A stretch of DNA of 64,000 bases from Streptomyces flaveolus (lineage in GTDB: Bacteria; Actinomycetota; Actinomycetes; Streptomycetales; Streptomycetaceae), in the NCBI RefSeq assembly GCF_014648815.1, contig NZ_BMRV01000003.1:124001-188000 (forward strand), in the 5' to 3' direction. The notes below the pieces were generated by a model. The model did not search any database. It was not told the DNA's origin and saw only the letters and a program-made list of their open reading frames with translations. The position numbers and the translations under genes are program-made. Shown one piece after another: positions 42,366-52,292 of this stretch; the first letter of the stretch is position 1; the number at the start of each line of letters is the position of its first letter.

Positions 42366-43364
42366 TCAGAGGGCGATCCCGGCGGCGACGGGCAGGTGGT
42401 CGCTGCCGGTGGCCGGCAGGGTGCGGATGTGACGGACCGTCGCCGACCGGGCCATGACCTGGTCGATCCTCGCGACCGGGAAACCGGCCGGGAAGCTGAA
42501 CGCGAGGCCGCGTTCCGCGGTGTCCAGGCGGGCGGTCAGCGGGCTCAGCCCACGATCGTCGACCGTGCCGTTGAGGTCGCCCAGCAGCAGCACCTTGTCC
42601 CGTCGCTCGGCGCCGATGACCTCGCCCAGCAGGCGGGCGCTCTCGTCGCGCCACGACGACGCGAGTCCGGTCGCCCGGACGCGCACCGACGGCAAGTGGG
42701 CGACGTACGCGGCGATCTCACCGCGCGGCGTGTGGACCACCGCCCGCAGTCCACGGTTCCAGGACCCCGTGATCCCGCGCGGTCTGATGTCCACCGGCCG
42801 CGCCCCGGTCAGCGGATGCCTCGACCAGAGCCCGACGGTGCCCTGGACCGCGTGGTACGGATACCGGGCGGCGAGGGTCCTCTCGTACACCGGCAGCGCC
42901 TGGGGCACCAGTTCCTCCAGCGCGATGAGATCGGGCCCGGCGCCGGCCAGGGCGCGGGCCGTGCCGGCGGGGTCGGTGTTCTCGTCGCTGACGTTGTGCT
43001 GCACCACGACCAGGTCGTCACCGCCGGCCCGCGCCGCGGGCAGCAGCAGTCCGCCGAAGTGGTGCGTCCAGGCGGCGACCGGCAGCAGCACGGCCACCAG
43101 CGCGACGGCCGAACGGCGCAGCAGTGCCAGGCCGAACAGCACCGCGACCACCAGGCCGAGCCACGGCAGGAACGTCTCCAGCAGACTGCCCGCCCGCCCG
43201 ACGGAGTTGGGCACCGCGCCGGGGAAGGCCAGCAGCGCCGCCGTCAGCACCGCCGACGCGGCCACCACCCGGCCCTTCGTCCAGCCCGGTGTGCCGTGGC
43301 GGCGAAGGGCGTGCGGCGGGCGGTCGCGGGGATCACGGCTTGCGGGCGAGACCGCCGTGCTCAC
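42366..43364 (-). CDS. Membrane-anchored endonuclease/exonuclease/phosphatase-family protein
   Basis: 332 residues. Three N-terminal membrane helices (about residues 33-105) precede an extracytoplasmic EEP domain: LVVVQHNVSDENTD, DLIALEEL, LLLGDLNGTVDD and GSDHLPVAA supply the catalytic N, E, D-x-N and D-H residues. Bacterial EEP proteins with this topology include extracellular DNases and phosphodiesterases of unknown target. The start overlaps the end of the upstream methyltransferase gene by 32 bp, so they probably share a transcript. Confidence 0.82.
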   Translation of the reverse strand: MSTAVSPASRDPRDRPPHALRRHGTPGWTKGRVVAASAVLTAALLAFPGAVPNSVGRAGSLLETFLPWLGLVVAVLFGLALLRRSAVALVAVLLPVAAWTHHFGGLLLPAARAGGDDLVVVQHNVSDENTDPAGTARALAGAGPDLIALEELVPQALPVYERTLAARYPYHAVQGTVGLWSRHPLTGARPVDIRPRGITGSWNRGLRAVVHTPRGEIAAYVAHLPSVRVRATGLASSWRDESARLLGEVIGAERRDKVLLLGDLNGTVDDRGLSPLTARLDTAERGLAFSFPAGFPVARIDQVMARSATVRHIRTLPATGSDHLPVAAGIAL

Positions 43365-44145
43365 CGATGGGCTCGGGGGCGGGGGAGAGGACGTCCGGGC
43401 GCCAGAGGGGGACCGACACGACTCCGGGTTCCACGAGATCCAGTCCGTCGAAGAACGCCGTGATCTCCTTCACGGTGCGCAGCACGTACGGCGCGGCGCC
43501 GCTCTCGTTGTAGGCGTCCTGCGCCCGCTCGAAGTCCGGGTCGACGCCCCGCGAACCGTCGTTGACGGACAGGTAGCTGCCCGAGGGCAGCGCGTCCATC
43601 AGCCGGGTGACGACGGAGCGCGCCACGTCGTAGTCGGGGATGTGGCCCAGGATGTTGCTGAGGACGAGCGCGATGGGCCGGTCGAAGTCGAGTGTGCCGG
43701 CCGCCGCGGCCACGATCCGGTCCGGATCGAGCACGTCCGAGTCGATGTAGGCCGTCGCCCCTTCGGAGGTGGAGGTGAGCAGCGCACGGGCGTGCGCCAG
43801 CACCATCGGGTCGTTGTCCACGTAGACGATCCGGGTCTCCGGGGCGATCCGCTGGGCGACCTCGTGGGTGTTGTCCGCGGTGGGCAGGCCGGTCCCGACG
43901 TCCAGGAACTGGCGGATGCCGGCCTCGGCGACCAGGTGGGTGATGTTGCGGCGCAGGAAGGCACGGCTGCTGAGGGCGATGGTGACGATGCCGGGGAAGG
44001 CGGCGGTGTACGCGTCACCGGCCTGCTCGTCCACGGGGTAGTTGTCCTTGCCGCCCAGCCAGTAGTTCCAGATCCGGGCCGAGTGCGGCACCGAGGTGTC
44101 GATCTTCTGGTGCGCGGGTCCGGGCGTCGTCACAGGGTCGCTCAT
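43333..44145 (-). CDS. SAM-dependent methyltransferase (PF04672, DUF574 type)
   Basis: 270 residues of a family highly expanded in streptomycetes. Landmarks: TSVPHSARIWNYWLGGKDNYPVD at the N-terminus (residues about 17-40), SAM motif FLDVGTGLPTADNTHEVAQ, VYVDNDPMVLAHARALL, and ALVLSNILGHIPD. Substrates are unknown. It begins about 150 bp before the MFS transporter start on the opposite strand, and its transcript continues into the EEP gene. Confidence 0.88.
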   Translation of the reverse strand: MSDPVTTPGPAHQKIDTSVPHSARIWNYWLGGKDNYPVDEQAGDAYTAAFPGIVTIALSSRAFLRRNITHLVAEAGIRQFLDVGTGLPTADNTHEVAQRIAPETRIVYVDNDPMVLAHARALLTSTSEGATAYIDSDVLDPDRIVAAAAGTLDFDRPIALVLSNILGHIPDYDVARSVVTRLMDALPSGSYLSVNDGSRGVDPDFERAQDAYNESGAAPYVLRTVKEITAFFDGLDLVEPGVVSVPLWRPDVLSPAPEPIGEHGGLARKP

Positions 44146-44266
44146 GAGGAAGGTCCGTCTCTCGGCCGAGGCGTGAACTGTTCCGTCACAACCTACGTCC
44201 CAACGTTCCCTCTTCGTACCGGGGTTCGCTCATCGCCCGGCGCCGGAGCGCACGGGGTGGATGAGT

Positions 44267-44288
44267 GTACGTTCGTACGTTCAACGTA
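44267..44288. promoter_or_regulatory. Operator cluster before the MFS gene: GTACG-N2-CGTAC plus a second palindrome
   Basis: GTACGTTCGTAC (44267-44278) has perfect 5-bp arms, GTACG and CGTAC. Overlapping its end is TACGTT-C-AACGTA (44276-44288), a second palindrome. They lie 12 to 34 bp upstream of the MFS ATG. The first site matches the palindrome at the start of the acetyltransferase gene downstream, and a TetR-family gene ends this three-gene unit. Confidence 0.65.
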
Positions 44289-44300
44289 TAGGCTCCGTGC

Positions 44301-45500
44301 ATGACTGTTGACGTCCTGCGTCGGCCCGGCCCGGTGGAACGGCGGGCTCGCGCCGCCGTTGCCGCGCTGTTCTTCACCAACGGCGCCCTGTTCGCCAACC
44401 TGTTGCCCCGGTATCCGCAGATCAAGGCGGACCTCGGCATCGGCAACACCGCCTACGGGCTGGCCGTCGCGGCGTTCCCGGCGGGCGCCATCGGGGCGGG
44501 ACTGGCGGCGGGAGTGGTGATCCGCCGCCTCGGCTCGGCGCGCGCGGCGGTGGCCGGCACGCTGCTGACCGGCGCGGGTGTCCTCGCCGCCGGCCTGGCC
44601 GACTCCGTGGTGATGCTGGCGGCCGCGCTGTTCCTGGCCGGAGCCATGGACGCCGTCACCGACGTCGCGCAGAACGCCCACGGGCTGCGGGTCCAGCGCC
44701 GCTACGGACGTTCCATCATCAATTCCCTGCACGCCGTCTGGTCCGTCGGCGCCGTCACCGGCGGCTGCATGGCGGCCGGGGCAGTCGCGCTCGGCCTGTC
44801 GCTCGGGCAGCACCTGGCGGTCTCGGCGGCGCTGTTCGCGGTCGTCGCCTGCGCCGCCCTGCGGTACTGCCTGCCCGGCCCCGACACCGCACCGGACACG
44901 GCGCCCGGTGACCGCGCCCCGGGGCGGGGGCCGGAGCGGACGTCACGGCGTACCGTCCAGGTGCTGGCGGCGCTCGTCCTCATCGCCACGGCCGGCACCC
45001 TCGTCGAGGACGCGGGCAACTCCTGGGCCGCGCTCTACCTCTCGGGCTCACTGCACGCGTCGGTGGCGCTCGCGGCGTCCGGCTACATCGCTCTGGTGGG
45101 AGCGCAGTTCATCGGCCGCCTCATCGGCGACCGGCTCGTCGACCGCTACGGGCAGCGCGCCGTGGCCCGTACCGGCGGTCTCGTCGCCGCGCTCGGCATG
45201 GGCCTGGCGCTGGCCGTGCCCACGGTGCCCGGGACGGTTCTCGGCTTCGCCGCGGCCGGGTTCGGCGTGGCGACACTGGTGCCCGCCGCGATGCACGAGG
45301 CCGACGAACTGCCGGGTCTGGCGCCCGGATCGGGGCTGACCGTCGTCTCCTGGCTCATGCGGCTGGGCTTCCTGCTCTCGCCGCCCGTCGTCGGACTGGT
45401 CGCCGACGCGGCCGGCCTCCGGGTGGGTCTGCTCGTCGTGCCCCTCGCCGGGGTCGTCGTGCTGCTCACCGCACACGTGCTGCGGCCCCGGCGGCGGTGA
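44301..45500 (+). CDS. MFS transporter
   Basis: 399 residues with twelve predicted membrane helices in two bundles separated by the charged, Pro-rich loop PGPDTAPDTAPGDRAPGRG (about residues 193-212). The N-half has the MFS-like GVVIRRLGSARAAVAGTLL and the C-half IGRLIGDRLVDRYGQRAVARTGG. It resembles the YfcJ/fucose-permease-like branch with a NGALFANLLPRYPQIKADLG opening. Substrate unknown. Shared operators suggest regulation together with the sugar acetyltransferase by the TetR protein downstream. Confidence 0.85.
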   Translation: MTVDVLRRPGPVERRARAAVAALFFTNGALFANLLPRYPQIKADLGIGNTAYGLAVAAFPAGAIGAGLAAGVVIRRLGSARAAVAGTLLTGAGVLAAGLADSVVMLAAALFLAGAMDAVTDVAQNAHGLRVQRRYGRSIINSLHAVWSVGAVTGGCMAAGAVALGLSLGQHLAVSAALFAVVACAALRYCLPGPDTAPDTAPGDRAPGRGPERTSRRTVQVLAALVLIATAGTLVEDAGNSWAALYLSGSLHASVALAASGYIALVGAQFIGRLIGDRLVDRYGQRAVARTGGLVAALGMGLALAVPTVPGTVLGFAAAGFGVATLVPAAMHEADELPGLAPGSGLTVVSWLMRLGFLLSPPVVGLVADAAGLRVGLLVVPLAGVVVLLTAHVLRPRRR

Positions 45501-45569
45501 CCGGCCGCCCGGGGGCGGACCGGACCCACGGCCGCCGCACGGGTTCCGGGACGTCCACCGACCCGAGGT

Positions 45570-45581
45570 GTACGATCGTAC
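45570..45581. promoter_or_regulatory. Perfect palindrome GTACGATCGTAC overlapping the acetyltransferase start region
   Basis: A gapless 12-bp palindrome ends 2 bp before the ATG of the acetyltransferase gene. It matches the site upstream of the MFS gene at ten of twelve positions, including both arms. Binding here would block initiation. Confidence 0.65.
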
Positions 45582-45583
45582 GC

Positions 45584-46165
45584 ATGGCGCCGGACCACTT
45601 CGCACAGGACCCCCGCACCAACCTCGAACGCATGCTTGCGGGCGACCTCTACATCGCCGACGATCCCGAGATCGCCCGCCGGCAGCAACTGGCCGTGCGG
45701 CTGGCCGCCCGCTACCAGGCCGCCTACGCGGAGGACGTCGACGCCGCCCGGCCGATCCTCGCCGAACTGCTCGGCTCCCTGGGCGAGGAGGCACACGTCA
45801 GGCCGCCGCTGTACGTCGACTACGGGAGCAACATCACCATCGGGGCCCGCACCTTCGTCAACTACAACCTGACCGCGCTCGACGTCGCGGCGATCACCAT
45901 CGGCGAGGACTGCCAGATCGGGCCCGGCGTGCAACTGCTCACGCCGACCCACCCGCTGGAGCCGGGGCCCCGGCGCGACAAGCTGGAGGCGGCCCGCCCG
46001 ATCACCATCGGGGACAACGTCTGGCTCGGTGGAGGCGCCGTCGTCCTGCCCGGCGTCACCATCGGCGACAACTCCGTCATCGGCGCCGGCGCGGTCGTCA
46101 CCAAGGACGTCCCCGCCGACGTGGTCGCCGTCGGCAACCCCGCGCGCCCGGTCCGTGACCTCTGA
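45584..46165 (+). CDS. Maltose/galactoside O-acetyltransferase (hexapeptide repeat)
   Basis: 193 residues. The Mac domain is at the N-terminus (ERMLAGDLYIADDPEIARRQQLAVRLAARY) and the left-handed beta-helix follows, with hexapeptide turns such as ITIGARTFVNYN, ITIGEDCQIGPGVQLLTPTHPLE carrying the catalytic His, and VWLGGGAVVLPGVTIGDNS. These enzymes acetylate sugars, possibly for detoxification and export, which would fit the adjacent MFS exporter. No ribosome-binding site stands out because the operator occupies that space; the start could be weakly translated or leaderless. Confidence 0.9.
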   Translation: MAPDHFAQDPRTNLERMLAGDLYIADDPEIARRQQLAVRLAARYQAAYAEDVDAARPILAELLGSLGEEAHVRPPLYVDYGSNITIGARTFVNYNLTALDVAAITIGEDCQIGPGVQLLTPTHPLEPGPRRDKLEAARPITIGDNVWLGGGAVVLPGVTIGDNSVIGAGAVVTKDVPADVVAVGNPARPVRDL

Positions 46166-46177
46166 GATTCTTCCGCC

Positions 46178-46735
46178 ATGGCTACCGGACACGCGGACCC
46201 CCAGCGCCGCGAACGCATTCTCGACGCGACCCTGGACCTCATCGCCGAAGAGGGCCTCGCCCAGGTCTCCCACCGGAAGATCGCCGCACGCGCCGGTGTC
46301 CCGCTGGGGTCGATGACCTATCACTTCAGCGGCATGGACCAGGTGCTCCGCGAAGCGTTCGGCCGCTTCACCGACCACATCGTCGCCGTGTTCGACGCCC
46401 ACCTCGCCGCCCCGGCCGACCGTGACCAGGCCCGACGGGCGGTGACCGACCTGGTGCACGCCCTCTCCGAGGGAAGTCCCCGCGACCTCGTGCTCACCCA
46501 GGAGCTCTACACCCTCGCGGCGCGCCGGCCCGCCTACCGGGAACTCACCCAGGAATGGATGCGGCGCAGCCGCATCCACCTGGAGAAGCACTTCGACCCG
46601 GACACCGCCCGCCAGCTCGACGCCCTCATCGAGGGCCTGACACTCCATCGCGCCCTGGCCCGCGAGCCGCACGACCGGGCCCTGACCCTCGAAGCCGTCA
46701 CCCGCGTCACCACCACGGGCCGGCCCGCCGTCTAG
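46178..46735 (+). CDS. TetR-family transcriptional regulator
   Basis: 185 residues. The N-terminal HTH is [43 protein letters not shown] (about residues 10-52), with TYHF typical of the TetR group. The remaining helices form the ligand domain. It follows the acetyltransferase gene by 12 bp and is probably on the same transcript. The GTACG-N2-CGTAC sites in front of the two preceding genes are likely its operators, giving an autoregulated unit. Confidence 0.9.
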   Translation: MATGHADPQRRERILDATLDLIAEEGLAQVSHRKIAARAGVPLGSMTYHFSGMDQVLREAFGRFTDHIVAVFDAHLAAPADRDQARRAVTDLVHALSEGSPRDLVLTQELYTLAARRPAYRELTQEWMRRSRIHLEKHFDPDTARQLDALIEGLTLHRALAREPHDRALTLEAVTRVTTTGRPAV

Positions 46736-46781
46736 GGCCGGGCCGTGTCCGCGACCGCAGACCGGGGACGTGGAACGCGGT

Positions 46782-47447
46782 TCAGACGGCCTTGCGGATC
46801 GCCTGCTCGAATCCGGCGACATGGCTGGCGGCCAGCTCCGCCGCCTTGTCGGGGTCCGCGTCGATCACCGCGCGCAACAGGGGGCCGTGCTCGACGACAT
46901 GGCCGGCCATGCCGGGCAGCCGGTCGACGAACAGGCACCAGATGCGGGTGGCGAGGTTGTCGTAGCGGACGAGGGTGTCCTCGAGGTACGGGTTGTGCGT
47001 TGCCGCGTAGACGGCGCGGTGCACCTGGAGGTCGAGGCGCATCAAAGCGTCACCGGCCTGCCCCGAGGTGGCCTCGCGTTCCAGCCGGCGCAGCAGCTCG
47101 CCCAGTGCCGTCCGGTCGGCGGCGGTGGCGCGTTCGGCGGCGCGTGCCGCCGCCAGCGGCTCCAGCTCCCGCCGCACCTCGGAGATGTCGGCGAGGTCGG
47201 TGATGTTGACCTCGGTGGCGAACGTGCCGCGCCGCGGGTACGCCACGATCAGCCGCTCGTACTGGAGGCGCTTGAGCGCCTCCCGGACGGGGGTGCGGCC
47301 GAAACCGAGGCTCTGGGCCAGCACGTCCTCGTTGACCGGGGCGCCGGGCGGGATCTCCAGCATGATCAGGCGATCGCGGATGTCGCGGTAGGCCCGCTCG
47401 GCCAACGTCGGCTCGGCGGCCGGCGACGAGACTCTTTCCTGGTACAT
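46782..47447 (-). CDS. GntR-family regulator (FadR subfamily) of the sarcosine oxidase operon
   Basis: 221 residues. The winged HTH is [49 protein letters not shown] (residues about 19-68) and the all-helical FCD ligand domain follows ([61 protein letters not shown]). The FCD domain holds metal-binding Asp and His residues in related proteins. It is divergent from the sox operon, with a 16-bp perfect palindrome in the shared promoter region, so it very likely controls glycine betaine or sarcosine catabolism. Confidence 0.9.
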   Translation of the reverse strand: MYQERVSSPAAEPTLAERAYRDIRDRLIMLEIPPGAPVNEDVLAQSLGFGRTPVREALKRLQYERLIVAYPRRGTFATEVNITDLADISEVRRELEPLAAARAAERATAADRTALGELLRRLEREATSGQAGDALMRLDLQVHRAVYAATHNPYLEDTLVRYDNLATRIWCLFVDRLPGMAGHVVEHGPLLRAVIDADPDKAAELAASHVAGFEQAIRKAV

Positions 47448-47496
47448 CCCGCACCCCTTGACCCGTTACGCAGCGCTGGCCTACCTTACCGCAGAG

Positions 47497-47512
47497 CACT
47501 GATATATCAGTG
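47497..47512. promoter_or_regulatory. GntR operator: perfect 16-bp palindrome CACTGATATATCAGTG
   Basis: The palindrome is gapless and centred on TATA in a 97-bp divergent region between the GntR gene and the sox operon. The FadR/VanR group of GntR proteins binds such compact sites. It lies 32 bp before the first start codon of the sox operon and 49 bp from the GntR start, suited to repress both. Confidence 0.75.
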
Positions 47513-47544
47513 TACGAGCAATCGCATCCCAAGGTGGTGCTCAG

Positions 47545-47853
47545 ATGACAGCGAGTCCGTCGACGGCGCGTCCGCCGGTCACCGAGGACAGCGCGCCCGC
47601 CTCGCCCCCGGTGCTCCCCAGCGCCCTGTCCGCCGTGGACCCGGAGACGGTCTCCTCCGGCCTGCGCATCGATACCCCCGCCCTGGCGACCCGCGGGTTC
47701 GGCACGGACGCCTTCCGGGAGGCCGCGGACGTCATCGCGCTGCCCCTGAAGGACGACCTCACCGGCGAGCGGGCCGGAGCGTTGCGCGGCCGGGTCACCG
47801 AGCTCACGGCCGTGTTCCCCCTACACGCCGACCTGGACGGACTCGCCGGATGA
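47545..47853 (+). pseudogene. Internally deleted serine hydroxymethyltransferase (mini-GlyA)
   Basis: The 102-residue frame is intact. Residues about 27-36 ([11 protein letters not shown]) resemble the start of an SHMT. From residue about 38 the sequence is [17 protein letters not shown], then a C-terminal helix-strand-helix, the recognisable end of SHMT. About 330 residues between them, including the PLP lysine and the folate site, are missing, so it cannot be catalytic. The junction preserves the frame, and the stop overlaps soxB (ATGA). A full-length SHMT commonly stands in this position of sarcosine operons, where it removes the one-carbon units released. Confidence 0.75.
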
Positions 47854-49070
47854 CCACGACGCAGCTTCCCGAACACCCCGACTGGCTCTGGCGCACCCCG
47901 GACCCGCGCCCCTCCTACGACGTCGTCGTCGTCGGCGCGGGCGGCCACGGCCTGGCCACCGCCTACTACCTCGCCAAGAACCACGGCATCACCAACGTCG
48001 CCGTCCTGGAGAAGGGCTGGCTGGCCGGCGGCAACATGGCGCGCAACACCACCATCATCCGCTCCAATTACCTCTGGGAAGAGAGCGCGGCGATCTACGA
48101 GTACGCGCTGAAGCTGTGGGAGCGGCTGCCCGAGGAACTGGACTACGACTTCCTGTTCAGTCAGCGCGGCGTCCTCAACCTCGCCCACACCCTCCAGGAC
48201 GTCCGCGAGGGCGTGCGCCGCGTCAACGCCAACCGCCTGTGCGGCGTGGACGCCGAGTGGCTGGAGCCCGAGGACATCGCCAAGATCTGCCCCGTCCTCA
48301 ACCTCTCGCCCCGCGTCCGCCACCCCGTCCTCGGCGCCACCTTCCAGCCCCGGGCGGGAATCGCCAAACACGACCACGTGGCCTGGGCACTGGCGCGCCG
48401 GGCCGACGAGATGGGCGTCGACCTCATCCAGGGCTGCGAGGTCACCGGGTTCGTGAAGGACGGCGAGAAGGTCGTCGGCGTGGAGACCGGCCGGGGCCGC
48501 ATCCTGGCCGGCCGGGTCGCCCTCGCGGGCGCCGGGCACAGCTCCGTCCTCGCCGAACGGGCCGGCTTCCGGCTGCCGGTGCAGTCGCACCCCCTCCAGG
48601 CCCTCGTCTCCGAACTGCACGAACCGGTGCACCCGACCGTGGTGATGTCCAACCACGTGCACGTCTACGTCTCGCAGGCACACAAGGGCGAACTCGTCAT
48701 GGGCGCCGGCGTCGACGCGTACAACGGCTACGGCCAGCGCGGCTCCTTCCACGTGATCGAACAGCAGATGGCCGCCGCCGTCGAGCTGTTCCCCGTCTTC
48801 GCCCGCGCCCACGTGCTGCGCACCTGGGGCGGCATCGTCGACGTCACCCCCGACGCCTCCCCGGTCATCGGCCCGACCCCGGTGGAGAACCTGTACGTCA
48901 ACTGCGGCTGGGGAACGGGCGGTTTCAAGGCGACCCCGGCCGCCGGCTGGACCTTCGCGCACACCGTCGCCACCGGCGAACCGCACCCGCTGAACGCGCC
49001 CTTCGGCCTCGACCGCTTCACCACGGGCGCCCTCATCGACGAACACGGCGCCGCGGCCGTCGCCCACTGA
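47850..49070 (+). CDS. soxB: Sarcosine oxidase beta subunit
   Basis: 406 residues. The N-terminal FAD/Rossmann motif is [31 protein letters not shown] and VLNLAHTL follow; the C-terminal [22 protein letters not shown] and [16 protein letters not shown] are characteristic of the heterotetrameric SoxB subunit. It oxidises sarcosine to glycine and formaldehyde-level carbon. ATGA overlap with the preceding truncated glyA couples its translation to that relic. Confidence 0.94.
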   Translation: MTTTQLPEHPDWLWRTPDPRPSYDVVVVGAGGHGLATAYYLAKNHGITNVAVLEKGWLAGGNMARNTTIIRSNYLWEESAAIYEYALKLWERLPEELDYDFLFSQRGVLNLAHTLQDVREGVRRVNANRLCGVDAEWLEPEDIAKICPVLNLSPRVRHPVLGATFQPRAGIAKHDHVAWALARRADEMGVDLIQGCEVTGFVKDGEKVVGVETGRGRILAGRVALAGAGHSSVLAERAGFRLPVQSHPLQALVSELHEPVHPTVVMSNHVHVYVSQAHKGELVMGAGVDAYNGYGQRGSFHVIEQQMAAAVELFPVFARAHVLRTWGGIVDVTPDASPVIGPTPVENLYVNCGWGTGGFKATPAAGWTFAHTVATGEPHPLNAPFGLDRFTTGALIDEHGAAAVAH

Positions 49071-49095
49071 GCCACATCACCGAGAGAAGGCCACC

Positions 49096-49389
49096 GTGCT
49101 GCTCCTGAACTGTCCTTGGTGCGGTCCGCGCGACGAGACCGAGTACCACTACGGGGGACAGGCCCATGTCCCCTTCCCCGAGACACCCGGCGAACTCGAC
49201 GACCGGCAGTGGGCCGAGTACGTCTTCTACCGCGACAACCCCAAGGGCCCCTTCGCCGAACGCTGGGTGCACAGCACCGGCTGCCGCCGCTGGTTCGACG
49301 TGGTGCGCGACACGGTCACCAACGAGGTGCTGGCCGTCCACCGCCCCGGCGAGCCCCGCACCGCCGGGCCGGACGGAGGCGACCGATGA
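49096..49389 (+). CDS. soxD: Sarcosine oxidase delta subunit
   Basis: 97 residues. [20 protein letters not shown] has the two Cys of the zinc site, and the later [17 protein letters not shown] adds the third. SoxD binds zinc and stabilises the tetramer. GTG 49096 follows AGAAGG. It ends overlapping soxA by 4 bp. Confidence 0.94.
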   Translation: MLLLNCPWCGPRDETEYHYGGQAHVPFPETPGELDDRQWAEYVFYRDNPKGPFAERWVHSTGCRRWFDVVRDTVTNEVLAVHRPGEPRTAGPDGGDR

Positions 49390-52292
49390 CCGACCAGGAC
49401 CGGGAACAGAGCTTCCGGCTGCCGCACGGCGGCCGCGTCGACCGCGGCACCCTGCTGCACTTCACCCTCGACGGACGCGAGCTGACCGGACACCCTGGCG
49501 ACACCGTCGCCTCGGCGATGCTGGCCTGCGGCGTGGTCGAGGTCGCCCCGTCGATCTACCGCGGCCGTCCCCGCGGCATCGTCTGCGCCGGTGTCGAGGA
49601 GCCCAACGCGCTGCTCCAGATCGACGGCGAGTGCTCCGAGGGCATGCTGCCGGCGACCACCGTCGAGCTGTACGACGGCCTGTCCGCCACCACCCTGTCC
49701 GGCCTCGGCCGCCTCGACCCCACACCCGACCCCGCCGAGTACGACAAGAAGTACGTCCACACCGACGTCCTGGTGGTCGGCGCCGGACCGGCCGGGCTCG
49801 CGGCGGCCACCGCCGCGACGGGCTCCGGCGCCCGCGTCATCCTCCTCGACGACCAGCCCGAACCCGGCGGATCCCTGCTCTCGGGCCGCGACCGACGGGT
49901 GGGCGGACAGCACGCACCAGACTGGATCGCCGACGTCCGCTCGCGGCTCGCGGCCGCCCCCGAGACGGTCGTCCTGCACCGCACCACCGCCTTCGGCTCC
50001 TACGACGACAACTACGTCCTCGCCCTGCAGCGGCGCACCGACCACCTCGGACCCGGCGCCCCCCGCGGTGTCTCCCGGCAGCGGCTGTGGCACATCCGGG
50101 CCCGCCAGGTCGTCCTGGCCACCGGCGCCCACGAACGGCCACTCGTCCACGCCGGGAACGACCGCCCCGGCGTGCTGCTCGCCTCGGCGGTGCGCACCTA
50201 CCTCAACCGCTACGCCGTCGCGCCGGGCTCCCGCGCGGTCGTGAGCACCACCAACGACAGTGCCTACGACACCGTCGCCGACCTCCACGCCCACGGCGTC
50301 GGCGTCGCGGCCGTCGCCGACGCGCGCCCCGGTCTCTCCGCCCGGGCCGCCGAAGTGGCCGAGGCGACCGGGGTGCGGGTGCTGACCGGCAGCACGGTCG
50401 TCGACACCGCGGGCCCGGGCCGGCTGACCGGTGTCACCGTCCAGGGCATCGACACCGACGGCGGACTCACCGGCGTGCCCGAGACGTTCGCCTGCGACCT
50501 GCTCGCCGTCTCCGGCGGCTGGAGCCCGGTGGTGCATCTGCACAGCCAGCGCCAGGGACGACTGCGCTGGGACGAGGACCTGGCCGCCTTCGTGCCCGAC
50601 GGCACCGTGCGCGACCAGCGGATCGCCGGCTCGGCGAACGGCACCTACGGCCTCGACGCCTGCGTGGCCGAGGGGGCGCGGGCCGGCGCGCGGGCCGCGA
50701 CCGACGCGGGCTTCCCCGTGCCCGTGCCGCCGGAGCCCGCCGCCGCGGAGGCCGGAAGCCCCGGCGCGGTGCGCGCCCTGTGGCTGGTCCCCGGCCGTGA
50801 CGGCACCACGGAACCGGGCGCGTGGGAGACCCACTTCGTGGACCACCAGCGCGATGTCACGGTCGCCGACGTGCTGCGCTCCACCGGCGCCGGGATGCGC
50901 AGCGTCGAACACGTCAAGCGCTACACCTCGCTCGGCACCGCCAACGACCAGGGCAAGACCTCGGGCGTCAACGCCATCGGGGTGATGGCCGAGGTCCTCG
51001 GCGGTGCCTCGCCCGGCGAGGTGGGCACCACCGCCTACCGGGCGCCGTACACCCCGGTGGCCTTCGCGGCGCTCGCCGGCCGGGAGCGCGGCGACCTGTT
51101 CGATCCCGTGCGCACCACCTCGATCCACCGCCGGCACGTGGCGCTCGGCGCCGAGTTCGAGAACGTCGGCCAGTGGAAACGGCCGCGGTACTACCCGCTC
51201 CCCGACGAGGACATGGACACCGCCGTGGCGCGCGAGTGCCGCGCCGCCCGCGAGGGCGTCGCCTTCATGGACGCCTCCACCCTCGGCAAGATCGAGGTCT
51301 GGGGCCGGGACGCGGGCGAGTTCCTGGGCCGCGTCTACACCAACGCGTTCAAGAAGCTTCCCGTCGGCTCCGCCCGTTACGGCGTGATGTGCAAGCCGGA
51401 CGGCATGATCTTCGACGACGGTGTGACCCTGCGTATCGAGGACGACCGCTACTTCATGACCACCACGACCGGCGGCGCCGCCGCGGTCCTGGACTGGCTG
51501 GAGGAGTGGCTGCAGACCGAGTGGCCCGGCCTCGACGTGCACTGCACCTCGGTCACCGAGCAGTGGGCGACGGTCGCGGTCGTCGGCCCCCGCGCGCGGG
51601 ACGTGGTGGCCCGGCTCACCCCGGACCTCGACCTGTCCAACGACGCCTTCCCGTTCATGACGTTCCGCGAGACCACACTCGCCTCCGGCATCCCGGCCCG
51701 CGTCTGCCGGATCTCCTTCTCCGGCGAACTCGCCTACGAGGTCAACGTCTCCGCCTGGTACGGCCTGGACCTCTGGGAGCAGGTCCACGCCGCGGGCCGC
51801 CCCTACGGCATCACCCCGTACGGCACCGAGACGATGCACGTGCTGCGGGCCGAGAAGGGCTACATCATCGTCGGCCAGGACACGGACGGCACGGTCACCC
51901 CGCAGGACGCGGGCATGTCCTGGGTGGTGTCCCAGCGGAAGGAATTCATCGGCCGGCGCTCCCACGCCCGCTCCGACACCGCCCGCACCGACCGCAAGCA
52001 CCTGGTCGGCCTGCTGCCCACCGACCGCCGCACCCGGCTGCCCGAGGGCTCCCAGATCATCGCCCCGGACGTGCCCGTGTCCCCCGCCGGCGGCCCGGTG
52101 CCGATGCTCGGCCACGTCACCTCCAGCTACCACAGCCAGGCCCTCGGCCGGCCCTTCGCGCTCGCCCTCGTCGCCGACGGACGGAACAGGATCGGCGACA
52201 CCCTGCTCGCGCCGGTCGGCGACGACCTCGTACCGGTCCTGGTGGCCGACCCCGTGCTCTACGACCCCGAAGGGACCAGGCGAGATGGCTGA
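49386..52292 (+). CDS. soxA: Sarcosine oxidase alpha subunit
   Basis: 968 residues. The N-terminal 2Fe-2S-ferredoxin-like fold without cluster ([21 protein letters not shown], about 27-47) is followed by an NAD-binding flavoprotein domain with [15 protein letters not shown] near residue 128, and a C-terminal glycine-cleavage T-protein-like (GCVT) domain (about 590-950: [33 protein letters not shown]). SoxA carries NAD and the tetrahydrofolate site that captures the one-carbon unit as methylene-THF. Length is normal for the family. Confidence 0.94.
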   Translation: MTDQDREQSFRLPHGGRVDRGTLLHFTLDGRELTGHPGDTVASAMLACGVVEVAPSIYRGRPRGIVCAGVEEPNALLQIDGECSEGMLPATTVELYDGLSATTLSGLGRLDPTPDPAEYDKKYVHTDVLVVGAGPAGLAAATAATGSGARVILLDDQPEPGGSLLSGRDRRVGGQHAPDWIADVRSRLAAAPETVVLHRTTAFGSYDDNYVLALQRRTDHLGPGAPRGVSRQRLWHIRARQVVLATGAHERPLVHAGNDRPGVLLASAVRTYLNRYAVAPGSRAVVSTTNDSAYDTVADLHAHGVGVAAVADARPGLSARAAEVAEATGVRVLTGSTVVDTAGPGRLTGVTVQGIDTDGGLTGVPETFACDLLAVSGGWSPVVHLHSQRQGRLRWDEDLAAFVPDGTVRDQRIAGSANGTYGLDACVAEGARAGARAATDAGFPVPVPPEPAAAEAGSPGAVRALWLVPGRDGTTEPGAWETHFVDHQRDVTVADVLRSTGAGMRSVEHVKRYTSLGTANDQGKTSGVNAIGVMAEVLGGASPGEVGTTAYRAPYTPVAFAALAGRERGDLFDPVRTTSIHRRHVALGAEFENVGQWKRPRYYPLPDEDMDTAVARECRAAREGVAFMDASTLGKIEVWGRDAGEFLGRVYTNAFKKLPVGSARYGVMCKPDGMIFDDGVTLRIEDDRYFMTTTTGGAAAVLDWLEEWLQTEWPGLDVHCTSVTEQWATVAVVGPRARDVVARLTPDLDLSNDAFPFMTFRETTLASGIPARVCRISFSGELAYEVNVSAWYGLDLWEQVHAAGRPYGITPYGTETMHVLRAEKGYIIVGQDTDGTVTPQDAGMSWVVSQRKEFIGRRSHARSDTARTDRKHLVGLLPTDRRTRLPEGSQIIAPDVPVSPAGGPVPMLGHVTSSYHSQALGRPFALALVADGRNRIGDTLLAPVGDDLVPVLVADPVLYDPEGTRRDG

